Assembly: GCA_024811115.1 (NCBI GenBank)
Contig: JAKOGH010000696.1
Coordinates: 124,001 to 188,000 of the forward strand
Length of the DNA: 64,000 nucleotides
Direction of reading: 5' to 3'
Source of the DNA: Terana coerulea
Taxonomy: Eukaryota; Basidiomycota; Agaricomycetes; Polyporales; Phanerochaetaceae
A program made the translations under genes and the position numbers. The number at the start of each line of letters is the position of its first letter. Within the stretch, counting starts at the first letter, position 1. This document shows positions 37,642-49,921 of the stretch, piece by piece. The notes below the pieces were generated by a model. That model made no database searches, was not told the origin of the DNA, and saw nothing but the letters and a program-made list of their open reading frames with translations.

Positions 37642-38898
37642 GCTCGTTTAGGAGTGAGTACAGTATTGTATCGGTTGTGTCGTACGGCCGTGAAGGTCGA
37701 GAGGGATTTTGTGTGTAAACGAGATGTGCATATTGGCCTGAAGCTATATAGCGGATGCGATGTCGAGTGTATCACGCAATCGGCTGACGGTGAACTCCCG
37801 CCTCTTTGGTGAGGCCGCCGGAGAAATTTTGTAAATTCCAATTGAAAGTTGTGACAACTGCCTTGTCTTCCGCAACTTGCTACAAGATGCTGACCTGGAT
37901 GTAGTGATAGCGAGTGGGGAGTTCTGGGAGGGATGAAGTTCAGATGGTAGTTGGATGAGAGATCTACAGCTGGGCGCTTACAATAACGCCTGCACTACAA
38001 GTGTAGTACTCCTGTGACATAAGCAGCTTCTGGTCCTTACATGGGTGAGTAAGTCTCAGTGTTTACAGGGTGTCAAATAACATAAGGTATGGATGATACG
38101 TTGTGTGAATCCACCTGGGACCGGATGTAGATGTACCAAAGGCCGTATCCCAGTACATAGACGACGGATAGATTACTACGACCGGGCGCGGCAGCGGCGA
38201 GGTGGCTAGTTTACCGACGAGCTTCTTATACATTGCAGCCTTGAGTGCTATCTTCAGTCCTGTCTTGACACCAACAGCTCTACGTTAGGCAGACTCTACT
38301 GTACATGGTACCGTGAACCCCGATGCCCGCACTGCTGACTGCGATCTGCCGAGGCCTTTCCCACCACCAGAATGCGTCCGTGGCTGTGAGGAGGGCGGCT
38401 TGACACTATACATTTATGAGATCAACTGATGTTTCTCAGACCAAAGGCTGCGTGTTCTTAGCTGCGGTTACCACTGACTCGAGCAGCTGGACGCCGCTGC
38501 TCAAAGGTATTTGTTTTCAAGTAAGTGCGAACCAATTGAGGAGCTACAGAGGATGCAATATCCCGTTTTCTTCGCTCAATATTTTCCGTAGGTTAGCCGT
38601 ACGCTAAGCTCTTCTCAGTCCACGATGCTAAGCTTCAGGTAACGAGGAAAAGAGGGAGGAACGGATTGCGGACGCCACAAAGCGTCCCGAGGTGCAAGAC
38701 GGGAGTTGCCGCATAATCGTTGATGCCGGGAGTCCCGCTTTGGGAAGGCGTTGGGATTAGGCGCTAGCCCCACTTTCTCCTTCCCACACCCTCTTGACCA
38801 CCCTCTTCGTCGTCGTCGACACCGCCTTTCTCCTCTCCTCTTGCCCGTCCTGGTCCTGCATGCGCTGAGTGCGCTCAGGGCCTCTCACATCGCTTGCG
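37642..38898. other. Divergent intergenic region
   Basis: About 1.25 kb between ATP sulfurylase (minus) and the membrane glycoprotein gene (plus). It should contain both promoters. No gene is supported. Confidence 0.5.
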
Positions 38899-40431
38899 AT
38901 GATTATACTCGATGAAGAAGAAGACCAGCTTCCCAAGATTGCCGTTCCCCCAGCAGTGCATCCCGTGAACAGGCGGCCTTCGACACCGACACCGTCGCTT
39001 CCCGACTATGAGACTTCGCAGGAGGAGGAAGAGCAGCGGAAGGCGTGGAAGTATAAGCCCACCTCGAAACGCTTAAGATGGGCAATATACGGACTCATCG
39101 CTTACTTTGTTGTGACTATCGCTATTGGTGTGCCCCTGATTATTCTGGTGTGTTGGTCGTGATATCAGTTTTCCCTCTTCATGTCACTCAAATTTATGTA
39201 GAAAACGCGAGAAGACGCAAGGGAGTACAAGAACTCGAACATGCAATATCCCTCACCTCAACCTTCCGGTAACAAGAATAATACCTCGGCGTTTTCTGGG
39301 CTCAACCTGGGAGCAATGCCTATTTCGATAACGGCTGCAACTGTCTGTAACAAATGGGATGCGCAAGACCAGCAACAAGGGGGATTACTCAGTGCTCAGT
39401 GCGTTGCTTGCTAATCTAACATCGAGGTTCTCACTGATCACTTCATCAGTTTGGAGTATTATGTGCCAGTCACAAACACTGTTTTCATCCAGTCCAACGT
39501 CTCATGCCTCCCGTCGAAAGCGGGCCCTATCACAGGCTCCCTTGCGGTAGGAATCAACGCTGATCCCAAGGACAACCAAGCCAGTGTCAAGGTGCTCATG
39601 TCGTACACTGGTACGGACGTTAGGGAGCAAACTAATGTTTGTCTGATGAACCTGGCTGGCACGAATGGCCTATACATCTACGTGAGTCGCTCGCCATAGG
39701 TCCCAACACTCCCCCTCATCCATAGCCCGTTAGGTCCCCCCAAACCTCACGTCGCCGGATGAGCTGGACTTCAATATCACAGTGCTGTTACCTAAACCGC
39801 CATCAGGCGCCGCCGACCCTGCATACATCGCCAACTTCCTCACTTCACTCCCTTACTTCTCTCAATCTCTTGACTCACTCAGTCCGCGATACACATTCGG
39901 CAACGTCGTTCTGGGCGGAATCCATTCCAATGTCACAGTCGGGGTAAGATTCAGGTACATTTTATCATCAGCGTTGTCTCATCCTGTCTTTAGAATGTTG
40001 AAGCGGAGGCCATTCTAATGAAATCGCCTTTCGGTAACGTATCCGGCATGTTCAATGTCACTGGCAGCGACGACGACAGCGATGACCAAGACGATGACAT
40101 GTGCGTATTTAACAATGCTCTATTCATCAGTCAGCAGTTGCCAACACCCCCTTCAGGTCATAACCCCCTTTCCCTGCTTTGGTACGCCAAGCACCAAAGC
40201 GGTTCGCCCGACCACCGCTTCGTCATTGTGTACCCGGCGTCGGCGTGGGAGGAACGCTCCACATATCCACGCTTATCTTCAGTACCCGGGTGTATGCGCC
40301 CAGCGCGGGAGGAAAGGAAAGGTGGTTCGTCAAATTGGGATATTACGCCGCGCTCGTCTCCTGCCAGCGCGGCGGCTGGTCCTCTGCGCTCCGTGTGCCC
40401 CGCCATCGTCCGCGGCTGGTGTTCCAGATGA
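38899..40431 (+). CDS. Uncharacterised type II membrane glycoprotein (3' end uncertain)
   Basis: Starts MIILDEEEDQLPK with an acidic, Pro-rich cytosolic tail of about 60 residues. A transmembrane helix (RWAIYGLIAYFVVTIAIGVPLIIL) follows, then a large extracellular part with many N-x-S/T sites. Introns are clear: exon 1 ends at 39147, and the next segments give CNKWD, LEYYVPVTNTVFIQSNVSC, TNVCLMNLAGTNGLYIY, FGNVVLGGIHSNVTVG and KSPFGNVSGMFNVTG. This pattern (short N-tail, one helix, lumenal beta-rich domain comparing strings such as NGPL/NVSG) is common among basidiomycete hypothetical proteins. After an Asp-rich stretch (DDDSDDQDDDM) the best in-frame continuation ends at 40431, but another frame there also looks partly coding, so the tail is not reliable. 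Function unknown. Confidence 0.6.
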
Positions 40432-40862
40432 TTCCGACGAGGCGCAGGGAGGACGACGAGGGCAGTGCAGGGAGAGGTGGGGGTTGCATGCTGGATTTCA
40501 TCGCATACGTGCACTACTGCACGCCGTGCTTGCCCACAGACCATCGCATAGATATACTACTCACACACGGACACTTTCACTCGGACTGTATTTTTAGCCA
40601 GTGCTCCTGCTAATATGTATGTTTTCGCCTGGGAGCCGCCGTTTGCTTGGTTCGCTTGTTTCAATTTCCGGCATTCCTGTATTGTACATACTAGCGCATT
40701 ATTACTGCATTGCGAACCCGCGTTACCTCGCTCATACACACAAGCTACTTGGCAAACTTTCGTTGATATAGATTCGGAAACAGCGCACGAGTGCCCGCGT
40801 CAGAATCATGATATGTGGCTATGATACAAGAGATGTGTCCGTTCATACAGGGATGTGCAGGT
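40432..40862. other. Convergent intergenic region
   Basis: 3' flanks of the membrane glycoprotein gene and ERO1. Part of it could still belong to the unresolved 3' end of the plus-strand gene. Confidence 0.4.
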
Positions 40863-42840
40863 TCAGAACTCGCTGTGCGGTAATTGGTCTTTGCCTGAGA
40901 CCTGAAACAGCCGCGTGACGGCCGCGACGACGCTCTGGATCCCGGCCAGGAGGCCGCGCACGCAGAAGACGGTGCCCTCCTTGCACGCGCGCACCCAGCG
41001 CTGCAGGTCCCCAGCAGATTACGCGTGAGCGCGTCCGCACCTGCCAAGGGCGACTGTCCCGGCTGAGCGAACGAGGGGTCAGTACATTCAGATACTAGCG
41101 GGACGGTGGCGGGAGGAGGCGTACCTGCGCGGCGTCTCCGGACTCCTGCACGCTCGCGAGCAGCCGCCCCTTCTCGCTCTGCTCGCGCTCGGCCCACATC
41201 GTGCGGAAGGTGTTCACGGCCGCGAGGCTCTCGGTGAAGCGGTGCAGCGTGTTGACGAGCGCGACGACCTCGGAGCGCGTCAGCAGGTTACGGTTTACCT
41301 TCGGGCTGCATACGTCTCCCAGTCAGGTGGCTAATCATTATGAGAGCGGCGGAGACACGTACTCGAGGGCGGATTCGTCGAGCTCGAAGAGGATCTTGAG
41401 CGCGGTGCCGACGCCCGTCGTCTGGATCTTGCCCCACAGGCGGCACTTGTCGCAGCCGACGCAGTCCATGATGCGCGAGACGTTCCGGAAATGCTGCTTA
41501 AACTCTTCCTTGAGAATCTATGCAGCATCGAAAGTCAGCCTCCGAATCCCTCGAGGTCACAAAAGAAAAGCGTACGTCGGCGTTGGGCCCGCGGAACAAC
41601 GTCGTCTCGTCGAATTTACCCGCGCTCTTGGCAATTGCGACGACGTCCTGGAGCTTCTCGAGCGTGTATGCGTCGCTCTCGTGCGTGCCGGAGGGCATGC
41701 CGCAGTAGTCGTAGGCTGCGAGGTAGGGCCCTATACGCGCCATCGCGCGCAACATCACCACTGTGTTGAAGTACATGTACTCAAGGCGGTCGGGGTGCGC
41801 TGCGATGCGGTCGATGAAGCATTGCAGATTCGGACCCTGGAGAATTGTGAATGCCAGTCGTGAAATTTAAGGACGAAAGCGCTCACCCATTCTCCTGTGC
41901 TTTGGTTAAAGTCATCATGGCATATATGCGTCGATATACTCGCGTGCATGCCTGTGGGCTATGGTCAGCGCAAGCGAGGCACAGCGACGACAATGCGTAC
42001 CCGAGACGATCTTGTAGTACACCCGCTGCTCGAGACACGTCTTCGCGTCCTCCTCCTCGGGCGACAGCACGTTGAGCGTGTCGAAGCGCGACACGCCGAA
42101 GCAGTTCTCGTCGTAGATCGACTTCCAGACGCGGTGCGCGGAGGGCCCGACGTAGCCCGTGAACCGCTCGGGGTTCACCGTGAGGTCCACGTAGTCGCCC
42201 TCGGACATGTCGTCGCTGAAGCAGAAGTCCGAGTCGCGGTAGTAACATCCTGGTAGGTGGTGCAGCTACGGAAGGATAAGTCAGAAAAGTCGGTCTTGGA
42301 AGGGAGCCTCAACGCACCTCTTCTCTTGGTGTCAGTTCGACTTTACTCAGAGACTTGGCCCTCCATGGCTCTGGTATTTCACTCTAGTGACTGTCAGGTG
42401 GGGGTAGACGCAGAAGACTTAGACACGACTTACCTCGTCCACGGTAGTAATCCCACATTCTCTATTCATACAAAGCCCATTCTCTTGCCAGAAGGGGCAT
42501 TCCCGGTAAAGGTCTACTCTAAAGTACTTGAAGAAGGGTGTCTGTACAAGTTCGTGCAGGTGGTTGTAGAGCTCGTCCGTGACGCTCTCTACAGTTGCGA
42601 AGTCGCATGACGTAGTTTCGATCGGTCCTGTTGGCTACAGCGCCGTTAGCGAGGGCTACAGCACAGAACTAGGTAACGCACGAATTGCTCGCAAGAGGGC
42701 TGCGTAGCCGGCTTGTGCTCCAGCACGTCCTGTACTTGCTCCTTCTTCCCGAGCCCGCCAGCCAACGGCGACTGGGGGCTGCCCGCATGGACGCCCGCGA
42801 GCCAGGCAAACACAAGTGCGTAGAGGTGCCGCGGTAACAT
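40863..42840 (-). CDS. ERO1: ERO1, endoplasmic reticulum thiol oxidase (one apparent frameshift)
   Basis: A FAD-dependent ER oxidase that re-oxidises protein disulfide isomerase. A signal peptide ([20 protein letters not shown]) is followed by the CDFATVESV region. The shuttle cysteines lie in [17 protein letters not shown]. The FAD-binding core is [22 protein letters not shown], and the catalytic CxxCxxC is [12 protein letters not shown]. The C-terminal helices end in [10 protein letters not shown]. Introns of 50-65 bp separate the exons. At the CCCC run 41009-41012 (GGGG on the coding strand) one base appears to be missing: the frame must change from RNLLG to [21 protein letters not shown] to reach the natural stop at 40863. 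The minus-strand start follows a divergent promoter region. Confidence 0.92.
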
Positions 42841-44049
42841 GGGGGTTCGTAGTATAGAGGGTCAATCAGAGCTCAGGCGGGCTCATAAAAGTGGCGGCAG
42901 TTGCGAACACGGAAAAAACGTCGGAGGGCGTGCATGGGAGGGCGACGTGGAACTTTTGGGACTCAAGTCGCTAGGCGCGCGTGTGTCAGGCCCAGGTCAC
43001 ACCGAGGCGGACCCTGCCGGTGCCCTGGCGCATCTGCGCCCGCCCAGCATGCCGCACCGCCACAAGGCCGTCGGAGAGCGGAACGCGCCGCGGCGGCGAG
43101 CGACGTCTGGACGGCGTTCTCGGCGCGGCGGGGGCAGGCGACGGCGCTTGCTTTGGGGTCGGAAGGGCGCATCAGGCCGCCGTGTCTTCTCGAGGCTCTG
43201 GCTTCCACGTACTACCGGCAGTCCGTACTGGTCGGAGGAACTTGGTGAGATGATCAATTACCTCACGAAATACAGAGTAATATTCTCGCAGTCGCCACCA
43301 GCACAATTAGTGAACAGTAAGGTAGACCTACTCCAATTTCGACTACATCACGTGATTAAGCGCCGTCACGCTCAGCAGCGAAAACCAAGCTCAACCGAAT
43401 GTGTCAACATTGAGAGATCCTGAGGCAGAGTTTTGACTGTCAGCTTATGATTATCTCTCTGTAAGAATATCTGACAGTCAAACATCTAGCAAAAAGTTCG
43501 TCAGACCATTTCTGAATCTTTTGAATGCCGCCATGTCCAGCCAGCAAGTCGAGCGCTTGTCAGCGTGACAGCGCCTTTGGCCGACACACGTGATGGTCAC
43601 GCCGTGACGAGAGTCGTCGAAAGTGGGGTAGGTCTACCTTACTATGTACGAGGAACAGCTAGGAGCTGTCCCTCAGCTTTCGTCTCATCAGAAAATACAC
43701 GTAACGCGCAGACAGCAAACAGAGCCACTTACTGTACCGTCGCTCGCCAACATTCCAAATGGGTATGCAGTCCGTCATCGCAACATTGCTCAAAAAGTAT
43801 ACTTACACAGTCAAGCATATTGATACAGAACCATAGACAACCGGGAAATCTACCAAAGGAAAGCGGATATGGGATACAAGGACCGAAAATGCAGGATAAA
43901 AGCGAGAGCAGGGGATTGCCAGCACGGACTTTCTTTGCGCGAGGCGTGATGAGCAACGAGTGGAGGGCAGCGCCGGGGCGCATTCTTGAAGTAGGGGGTA
44001 TCCGAGGCGAGCAGTGTACGCATACACCCACTCGCGCCCAGGAGTGAAT
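42841..44049. other. Intergenic region between ERO1 and the RING gene
   Basis: 5' flank of ERO1 and 3' flank of the RING gene, with one perfect inverted repeat (43432-43482, listed separately). The open frames are GC-driven artefacts. Confidence 0.45.
43432..43482. repeat. Perfect 12-bp inverted repeat with 27-bp spacer
   Basis: TTTGACTGTCAG at 43432-43443 is matched exactly, inverted, at 43471-43482. The spacer is AT-rich. It could be a hairpin, a protein-binding palindrome or the relic of a small element. No gene overlaps it. Confidence 0.6.
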
Positions 44050-46089
44050 TCAGCTTTCGTTCTTACCTTTCCCAGCGGCGACTTCCACCGGCCGCTGGCA
44101 CACGGGACACCGCCCCGACACGTCGATGAGCCACGGGTCGATGCACGTTTTCTACATTCGCGCGTCCTCAGCGACGTGCCCTCAGCAAACCACGAAGACG
44201 AGAAAGAGCTCACGTGGAAGACATGCCCGCACCCCAGCAGGCGCAGCGGCTGCGGGCCCTCGCCCGCGTCCTCCAGCTGCAGCCGCCGCGCGTCCGCCGC
44301 GCTGACCTCCTCGACCTGCACCTCCTGCACCTCGCCCGGCGGCGCCGCCCCACCCTCCGCTCTCACCCGCATCTACTTTCTTGCTCTCACTCTCGCCGGG
44401 GTCAGCCACCTCCTTGGCATTCTTGTCACTCGGCATCCGCTTCTGTGGCTCGTCAAAGTCCATGAGGCAGATCGCGCACGCCGCGCGGTTGCCCTCGAGC
44501 CGGACGAACGGGTACTCGCCGGGCACCCAGTTGTCCTCCCACGTCTTGGGCTCGCCCTCCGCGCCCCCACTCGCGGTCTTTCCTTTGCTGCCGCCCTTGG
44601 CCGTCTTGGACCGCCTGAGGAACGCGAAGCGGCGTTTCTTCACAGGCTTACTTGACGGAATTGGCGGGTATGTGTATGGTACGGATGGCGTGCCCGCTTT
44701 GGTGTCCTTGCTGTCTGTGCCGTCTTCTGGCGGCGGCGGAATATAGAGCACAAGCGGGATTTGGTCCACTGTTGTCTTAGGCAGCTTGCCGATCTCATGC
44801 TTGACGGGCGTGCGCTGTATGTGATGGCGTCCGATGCAGAGTAGGAAGACGTTCCATGTGAGCTGCGGAGACGATCAGCCTCTTTCAGCCACAGCCAACG
44901 TACAGAACCAACATACCCAGAAGACGGGCCAGAAAATGAATACGATGAGCCCGACGAGGAACACCTCCAGAACCATGAAGTAGAGGATGCAGAGGATGCT
45001 AAAGCTCAGCCACCAGAGGTGTGGCGCCGCGAAGCGGCATGTCTTGATGGAGGTGTAAACGAGGACGTGAGCAGTCAAGAACCAGACTATACCTAGCGCG
45101 TCGGTCAAGTTGCCTAGCCGTATGAGTAGTGGCGAGCGCGGCGGCCCGTCAGGCTGCTCGGCATCGTTGTCATTCGGGGCACTGACCGATGTAGGTGACC
45201 GGTTTGTGGTGCGACTAGTTCTGCGTTGACTGCTTGCACGACCTGTCTCGACGTCAGCCGTCCCTGATCCTTGTCTGCGGTATTCATTAGAGGATGCTGG
45301 CAGTTGAACTTGTGTATGCTCACTGCCGATTCCATAAAAGTTCTCTCCGATAGCTGCTGAACGAGAACACCACCCCAAAGAATATTCGGACCAGCCAGAT
45401 TGCGTTCCAGGCTCCCAAAGGCCGCTCACATGCATCCCACTCTGTCTCTCCATGTATTGTTGGACTTTTGTGTTTGCTTGAGTAGATGAGTAGCGTCGTG
45501 ATGATGACGAACTGCATGGCCCTCAGTGTTCGTCATCGTGCTCAGGTGACAGGGCTGAAACACGCACTTGTACCAGCCCAAATGACACAGTCCAGGTGCA
45601 GGATATCAGCTTGCTCCGCATCCGGGCCTCCGGGCCCGCCTGCCCAAGGAACACCAGCAGCTTGCCCCGCCACCCCGGCGGCACCTCGCGCACGCGATTG
45701 CGCCTCCGCCGGTTCCTGTCCGCCCTCGCGAGCTCGTTCGCCAGCATGTCCGGGTCGATGAGGTGCGGATCGTACGGCACCGACTGCGTCCGCCGCATCG
45801 GCGGCAGCAGCAGCGCCTCGGCAGGGCGGGCGGGGGGCAACACGAAGGGCACCGCGTCGAGGTCGCCCGTGGACGCGCGCGACGCCGGGGCGTGGCGGGT
45901 GCTTGGGGAACGCAGCGCGCGCTGCTGCCCGTCGGGGCCGTCGTCCCAGCGCACCTGCGACCGCGGGTGCCGCCTGTGCCTGCTCGGCGGGACGTGGGCG
46001 ATGTCCTCCAGGTCGCCCGTGGAACGCACCCGCCGCAAGGCACTCTCGGCCTCCCTACTGAGCGCGCCTGCACTAGAGTCGTGTTCCAT
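44050..46089 (-). CDS. Multi-spanning membrane RING-H2 protein, probable E3 ubiquitin ligase (one apparent frameshift)
   Basis: The start MEHDSSAGALSREAES opens a basic/polar N-terminus. About four hydrophobic segments follow: VVIITTLLIYSS, AWNAIWLVRIFFG, LGIVWFLTAHVLVYT and SILCILYFMVLEVFLVGLIVFIFW. A cytosolic part then leads to the RING: CAICLMDF, a long insert of about 75 residues rich in Lys/Glu, then GCGHVFHKTCIDPW and CPVC, i.e. a RING-H2 metal-ligand pattern with an unusually long loop 1. The stop is at 44050-44052. Within the insert the frame shifts at the CCCC run 44348-44351 (one extra base). One exon junction near 45300-45370 is not resolved. A role in membrane-linked ubiquitination (ER, Golgi or plasma membrane) is inferred from the architecture; targets are unknown. 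Confidence 0.8.
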
Positions 46090-46451
46090 CACTGTGGGGT
46101 GTCGAAAGCGTATACACCCGCCGGGTCTCTGGATGTTATACAACCCAATTTGATCGATGAAACTCTAGTGCACAGCACAGATTCACACACCTTTCGAGGG
46201 TCCTTGGAAGTTCCGCCGCCTCAAACCCAATGAGAGAGTCGCCCGGCCAACGTGTGCGAGGGTCACAGTCGATCTTGCTGTATATAAGTAACCGCCTCGG
46301 CTGCTGCTTGACTATAAGCTTCAAAGGCTACCTGGCATGGCCCTCTCAGCTATTGCGATGGTGACAGTCCAGAGAAAAGGAGTGCGAAGCCCATTCAACG
46401 CCCGGCACAGGAAGCGATCATTACAACAAGCTCGGTCAGGAGATATGTACC
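46090..46451. other. RING gene upstream region
   Basis: It contains a TATA-like CTTATATA on the minus strand about 180 bp from the RING start. Nothing else is recognised. Confidence 0.45.
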
Positions 46452-46955
46452 TCAAGCGCCGAAGTTAGGCTGGTCCCCACAATTGCCAGTTTCAATCACA
46501 CCGCCACAGCTACACCCTTTGGGAACTCCCCAGCACGTCTCAACACCCGGACAACTCAGGACAATACGTCCTTCGTTCACAACAGATATATATGCGTCGC
46601 AACGGGCACTATGCATGCATTGGATTTCTCCCTTTCCATCCGATGCCAAAAGAGCGGGACGCTGGAATGCAGCGCACAGGCCGTGAAAACGCCTGTTCAC
46701 GTCGAATACATGACACACCGCACCGTACTCGTCGGTACGTTTCGCCCACTTACGTGACAATCTTCCGCAGACCACAGCACCAGAGTCATATTCCCAGTCC
46801 AAGGTCCACAGTCCAGAAATCTGTGCCGTCGACGCCCATAGAACACCGACAACCGGAGGCCAATTGCAAACATGTCGACGGAGATGGTCCATAAATCCAC
46901 GGCGGCTGCTCTGCGTGAAACTGTACAATAGGGATACAACAATCCAGAATAACAA
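46452..46955 (-). CDS. Possible small Cys-rich protein or gene fragment
   Basis: A minus-strand frame whose last 60 residues are Cys- and Gly-rich (CMHSARC, LSCPGVETC, GCSCGGV, GNCGD) and look more like protein than noise. No ATG opens the full frame; an internal ATG gives MDHLRRHVC. A GTAAGT donor and AG acceptor in the middle (about 46755-46695) suggest a spliced gene, but I could not find a splice pattern that keeps all segments open. It may be an unrecognised small secreted protein gene, a decayed gene, or chance. Confidence 0.28.
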   Translation of the reverse strand: MLFWIVVSLLYSFTQSSRRGFMDHLRRHVCNWPPVVGVLWASTAQISGLWTLDWEYDSGAVVCGRLSRKWAKRTDEYGAVCHVFDVNRRFHGLCAAFQRPALLASDGKGEIQCMHSARCDAYISVVNEGRIVLSCPGVETCWGVPKGCSCGGVIETGNCGDQPNFGA

Positions 46956-47205
46956 TACGAGGGCAAGGGCCGTGGCCCAGGATGCAATTCCACAAGCTGG
47001 TCACAAAAGGAACCATGATCGTAGGCAACGGGCTTGCACAGGCCCTGATAATTAGGCTGGATTGCAATCGCATGTTGCAGGACGTCACGATCTGACAGGG
47101 ACATTCCAGTTATCGCCTCGTTGGCTAGGTGCGATGCGCGAAGTTGTCACCGATGCTCCGCGTGCACCGATACACATCTCAGTATGCGAGATTGTACTCG
47201 TCGCA

Positions 47206-49921
47206 TCACAGCAGCTTGGTGACAACTCCAAGACCCTAAGACAACATATAATATTAATCCAGACTTCTATCACGCGAAAACAAATATACTCACCTTCGTC
47301 TTGCCCTCTCTGAACAGAAGCTTCATGCCCTCCTTCACAAACTCGGGGTGTGAGATGAACTCAAACGTCACCGTCGCGCGGTCGCCCGTGCGAAGAATGC
47401 CTTGCGGATGGTCCATGCTTAATATTCGCACTGTTTGGCGGATGGCACCACAATGGAGCATAGCCTGCGATTCAAATACCATAACTAAACAAACCGCACA
47501 GCGATAACAGATTAGGTCGGGGAGGTTCACCTGGTAGTTCTTCTGCAATGTGGTATTGTGGCTAGACCCGTGTCAGTCAAGGGTCCCACATACACTAAAG
47601 CCTCGGAATGCGAAATACTTACTAGAGGATGAGCACCTGCCCCTCAAACTGCTTCACCGCTTCCATAGCAATCGCAAATTAGCATCTCGCTTCTCCCGCG
47701 ACTGTGTAAGGCTACTCACCTCGAGGAAGCGTGCCGCCCTCGGTCTTGTGCGCGATAACCATCCCTTTCCTCACCGCCGCTCTGCGCACCCGTTTCAGTG
47801 CCAGCGAGACGCACTGACCCGCCTCGGCCGAAGGCACAGATGCTCTGCGATGCGGCCATAGCGATATGAGCATTCCATCCAGGGTGTATGCGGATAATGG
47901 AAGGGAAACCGCACCGTTTCCGCTGTATCGACTTGATCACCGTGCTCTCGAACTTCCCATTCGAATCCGGGCCAAAAACGATCGCATCCCCGGCCTTGAG
48001 GCGGCCGGCGTTGACGATGCCATCGACCACAGTACCCACATATGGCACCGACCTACACATGCGAAGCGCGGTGAGTACGCAACATATCGCCGCGGGAGAT
48101 CGGCGCGCAAGCATACCAGACTTCAGTGATGCAGTACTGCCGCGGATCGTAGTCAGCACGTTTCGATAAGGAAAGGGTTCCATGAAGCCGTACCTCTAGC
48201 GGGTGATCGGCCATAAACTTCTCTGTATCGCCTTCGCTGGAAGGGGAGCAGATTCAGGAACGTTCGGAGCTGTGAGGAATGGAACGTGGTCAGATTTGGG
48301 CAGAGGGTAGCGAGCAAGAGAGAGGTGCACACATAGTCTAAGCCCTCCCCGGTGACATTGCTGAGTTGGAATATTGGACAGAGCCTGACGAGCAGTCAGC
48401 AAACATGTATAGGTCGTAAGCATTCATCTGATAGATTTACTTCTCCTTAGCGAACACCTCAGAAATTTCTACTGCCGTCTCCATAGATTTAACAAAGACG
48501 GGTGTTTTTCTGCGTGTGTGCATAAGCAATTGAGCTGAGGTGACCAGATTTATTCACAGACCTGCACCCGGGGCTTTTGAGAATCTTCGTCACTTGCTTA
48601 ATGGTCTCAGCAAGCTTATTTGGAGGAGTCATGTCAATCTGCACGCATACATCTTAGCCAATGCGGTCTTTCCGGAAGACACATGGCCATACTTTGGTTA
48701 TGCAGACCACCACGGGCACGCTCAGAGCCAAAGCTATCGCAAGGTGCTCTTTCGACATTCCAATCAAGCCAGCGTTCGCCCCCACTATCAGGATGACACA
48801 CGACGGCGCGCCAGATGTGAGCCCGTACAACGTCGTCTTCAAGTATCTCTCGTGTCCCGCAAGGTCGATGAAAGAGACAATTTTGGCGGCTTGTATTGAT
48901 ATCGACTCCCAGGACATCTTCTCATGCCGGATGGCCTCAGGGTCGTTGGAGTGTGAGGAAGGAGGGAGAATGGGGTCGCCGGTCGGGCCAAAGCCTAGAA
49001 TCTAGCGGCGTTCGCGACAAGTTGGTCTGAGGTTGTGTACGCAAGAAAAAGTAAACGTACCTCCATGCCGACGCTGGACGTCCGCCCACTCTCAACCTCG
49101 TGCTTATGCCGGAATAAAGACACCCGTGCTCGGCCTCGACCATCGTCAAGAGCACCTCTTGTGAGCACACCTAATGTTGTCGACTTTCCACTGTCTACGT
49201 TCCCTACGACCGCGCATCGCACCTCTGGGGTCAACGCTACGCTCGGCGCTGGTAATCGTAGGAGCAAAGCTGCTCGTGGAGGGCCGCTGGTTGGCCTATA
49301 TAATGTTGACGTCTTTGAAGTTTGAACATTAATAGACTATTCATCCGTTAAAGCACGGCGAGCGACGGCGACATACCTTTCCACCGATTTCGTCGACCAC
49401 TTCAACAGTTCTTGAGCATATGATGTCTACTTCCTCAGCGGTACGTGCCCTGCCCTGAGCTTGGTCTGCCTCAGTGATCTCCTCGCCTCCGAATAGCTTC
49501 GCGTGTGGTGGTCTTGACCCAATCCTGAACACCAATTCCCCTCGTCTTCGTGTGAGGACACTGGCAACGAGATCGCGCGCCTGGTCTCTTTGATTCGAAA
49601 GCAATAATGTCTAAGCCAATCACGATCATGTATCAACGCTGTCTGGCACAGCGGAGAACCAAAGGGACGTACTATGAACTTCTCCTGTTCCTCGTTCAAG
49701 TTCGCGTCTTCATCTTGGACTACTGGTGGAGCATGCTCAGGAGCAGTCTTGGAATCTGCACCTAACTTCGTCAGTAGCTTGACCGCCCCCTTCTTCGAGT
49801 CCTTCTCCTTCTTTGAATCCTTCTCCTTCTCCGCCTGCAGCTGTGCCTGTGCTCGTTGTTTAAGAGTTTCGCGATGATGTATCTCCTCGATCTCGTTCTG
49901 GAATGAGCGCAGGGTCGTCAT
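47206..49921 (-). CDS. GTPBP1/GTPBP2-type translational GTPase
   Basis: An elongation-factor-like GTPase of the GTPBP1/2 family, related to eEF1A and Hbs1, implicated in ribosome rescue and mRNA decay in animals. The N-terminus is charged and Lys/Glu-rich, probably helical ([18 protein letters not shown]). GTPase motifs: G1 [10 protein letters not shown]3 [12 protein letters not shown], followed by [15 protein letters not shown] and the G4 region [18 protein letters not shown] and [11 protein letters not shown] are family markers. Domains 2-3 follow: [12 protein letters not shown], the [16 protein letters not shown] block, [12 protein letters not shown] and LFREGKTK, ending in [10 protein letters not shown] and TGA at 47206-47208. 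At least ten short introns splice in frame; no break was found. The yeast-type Hbs1 is a separate family, so I leave the symbol blank. Confidence 0.9.

Noticed and set aside
42839..43423. Plus-strand frame upstream of ERO1
   Set aside because: It overlaps the ERO1 5' region on the opposite strand and is a composition artefact with no motif.
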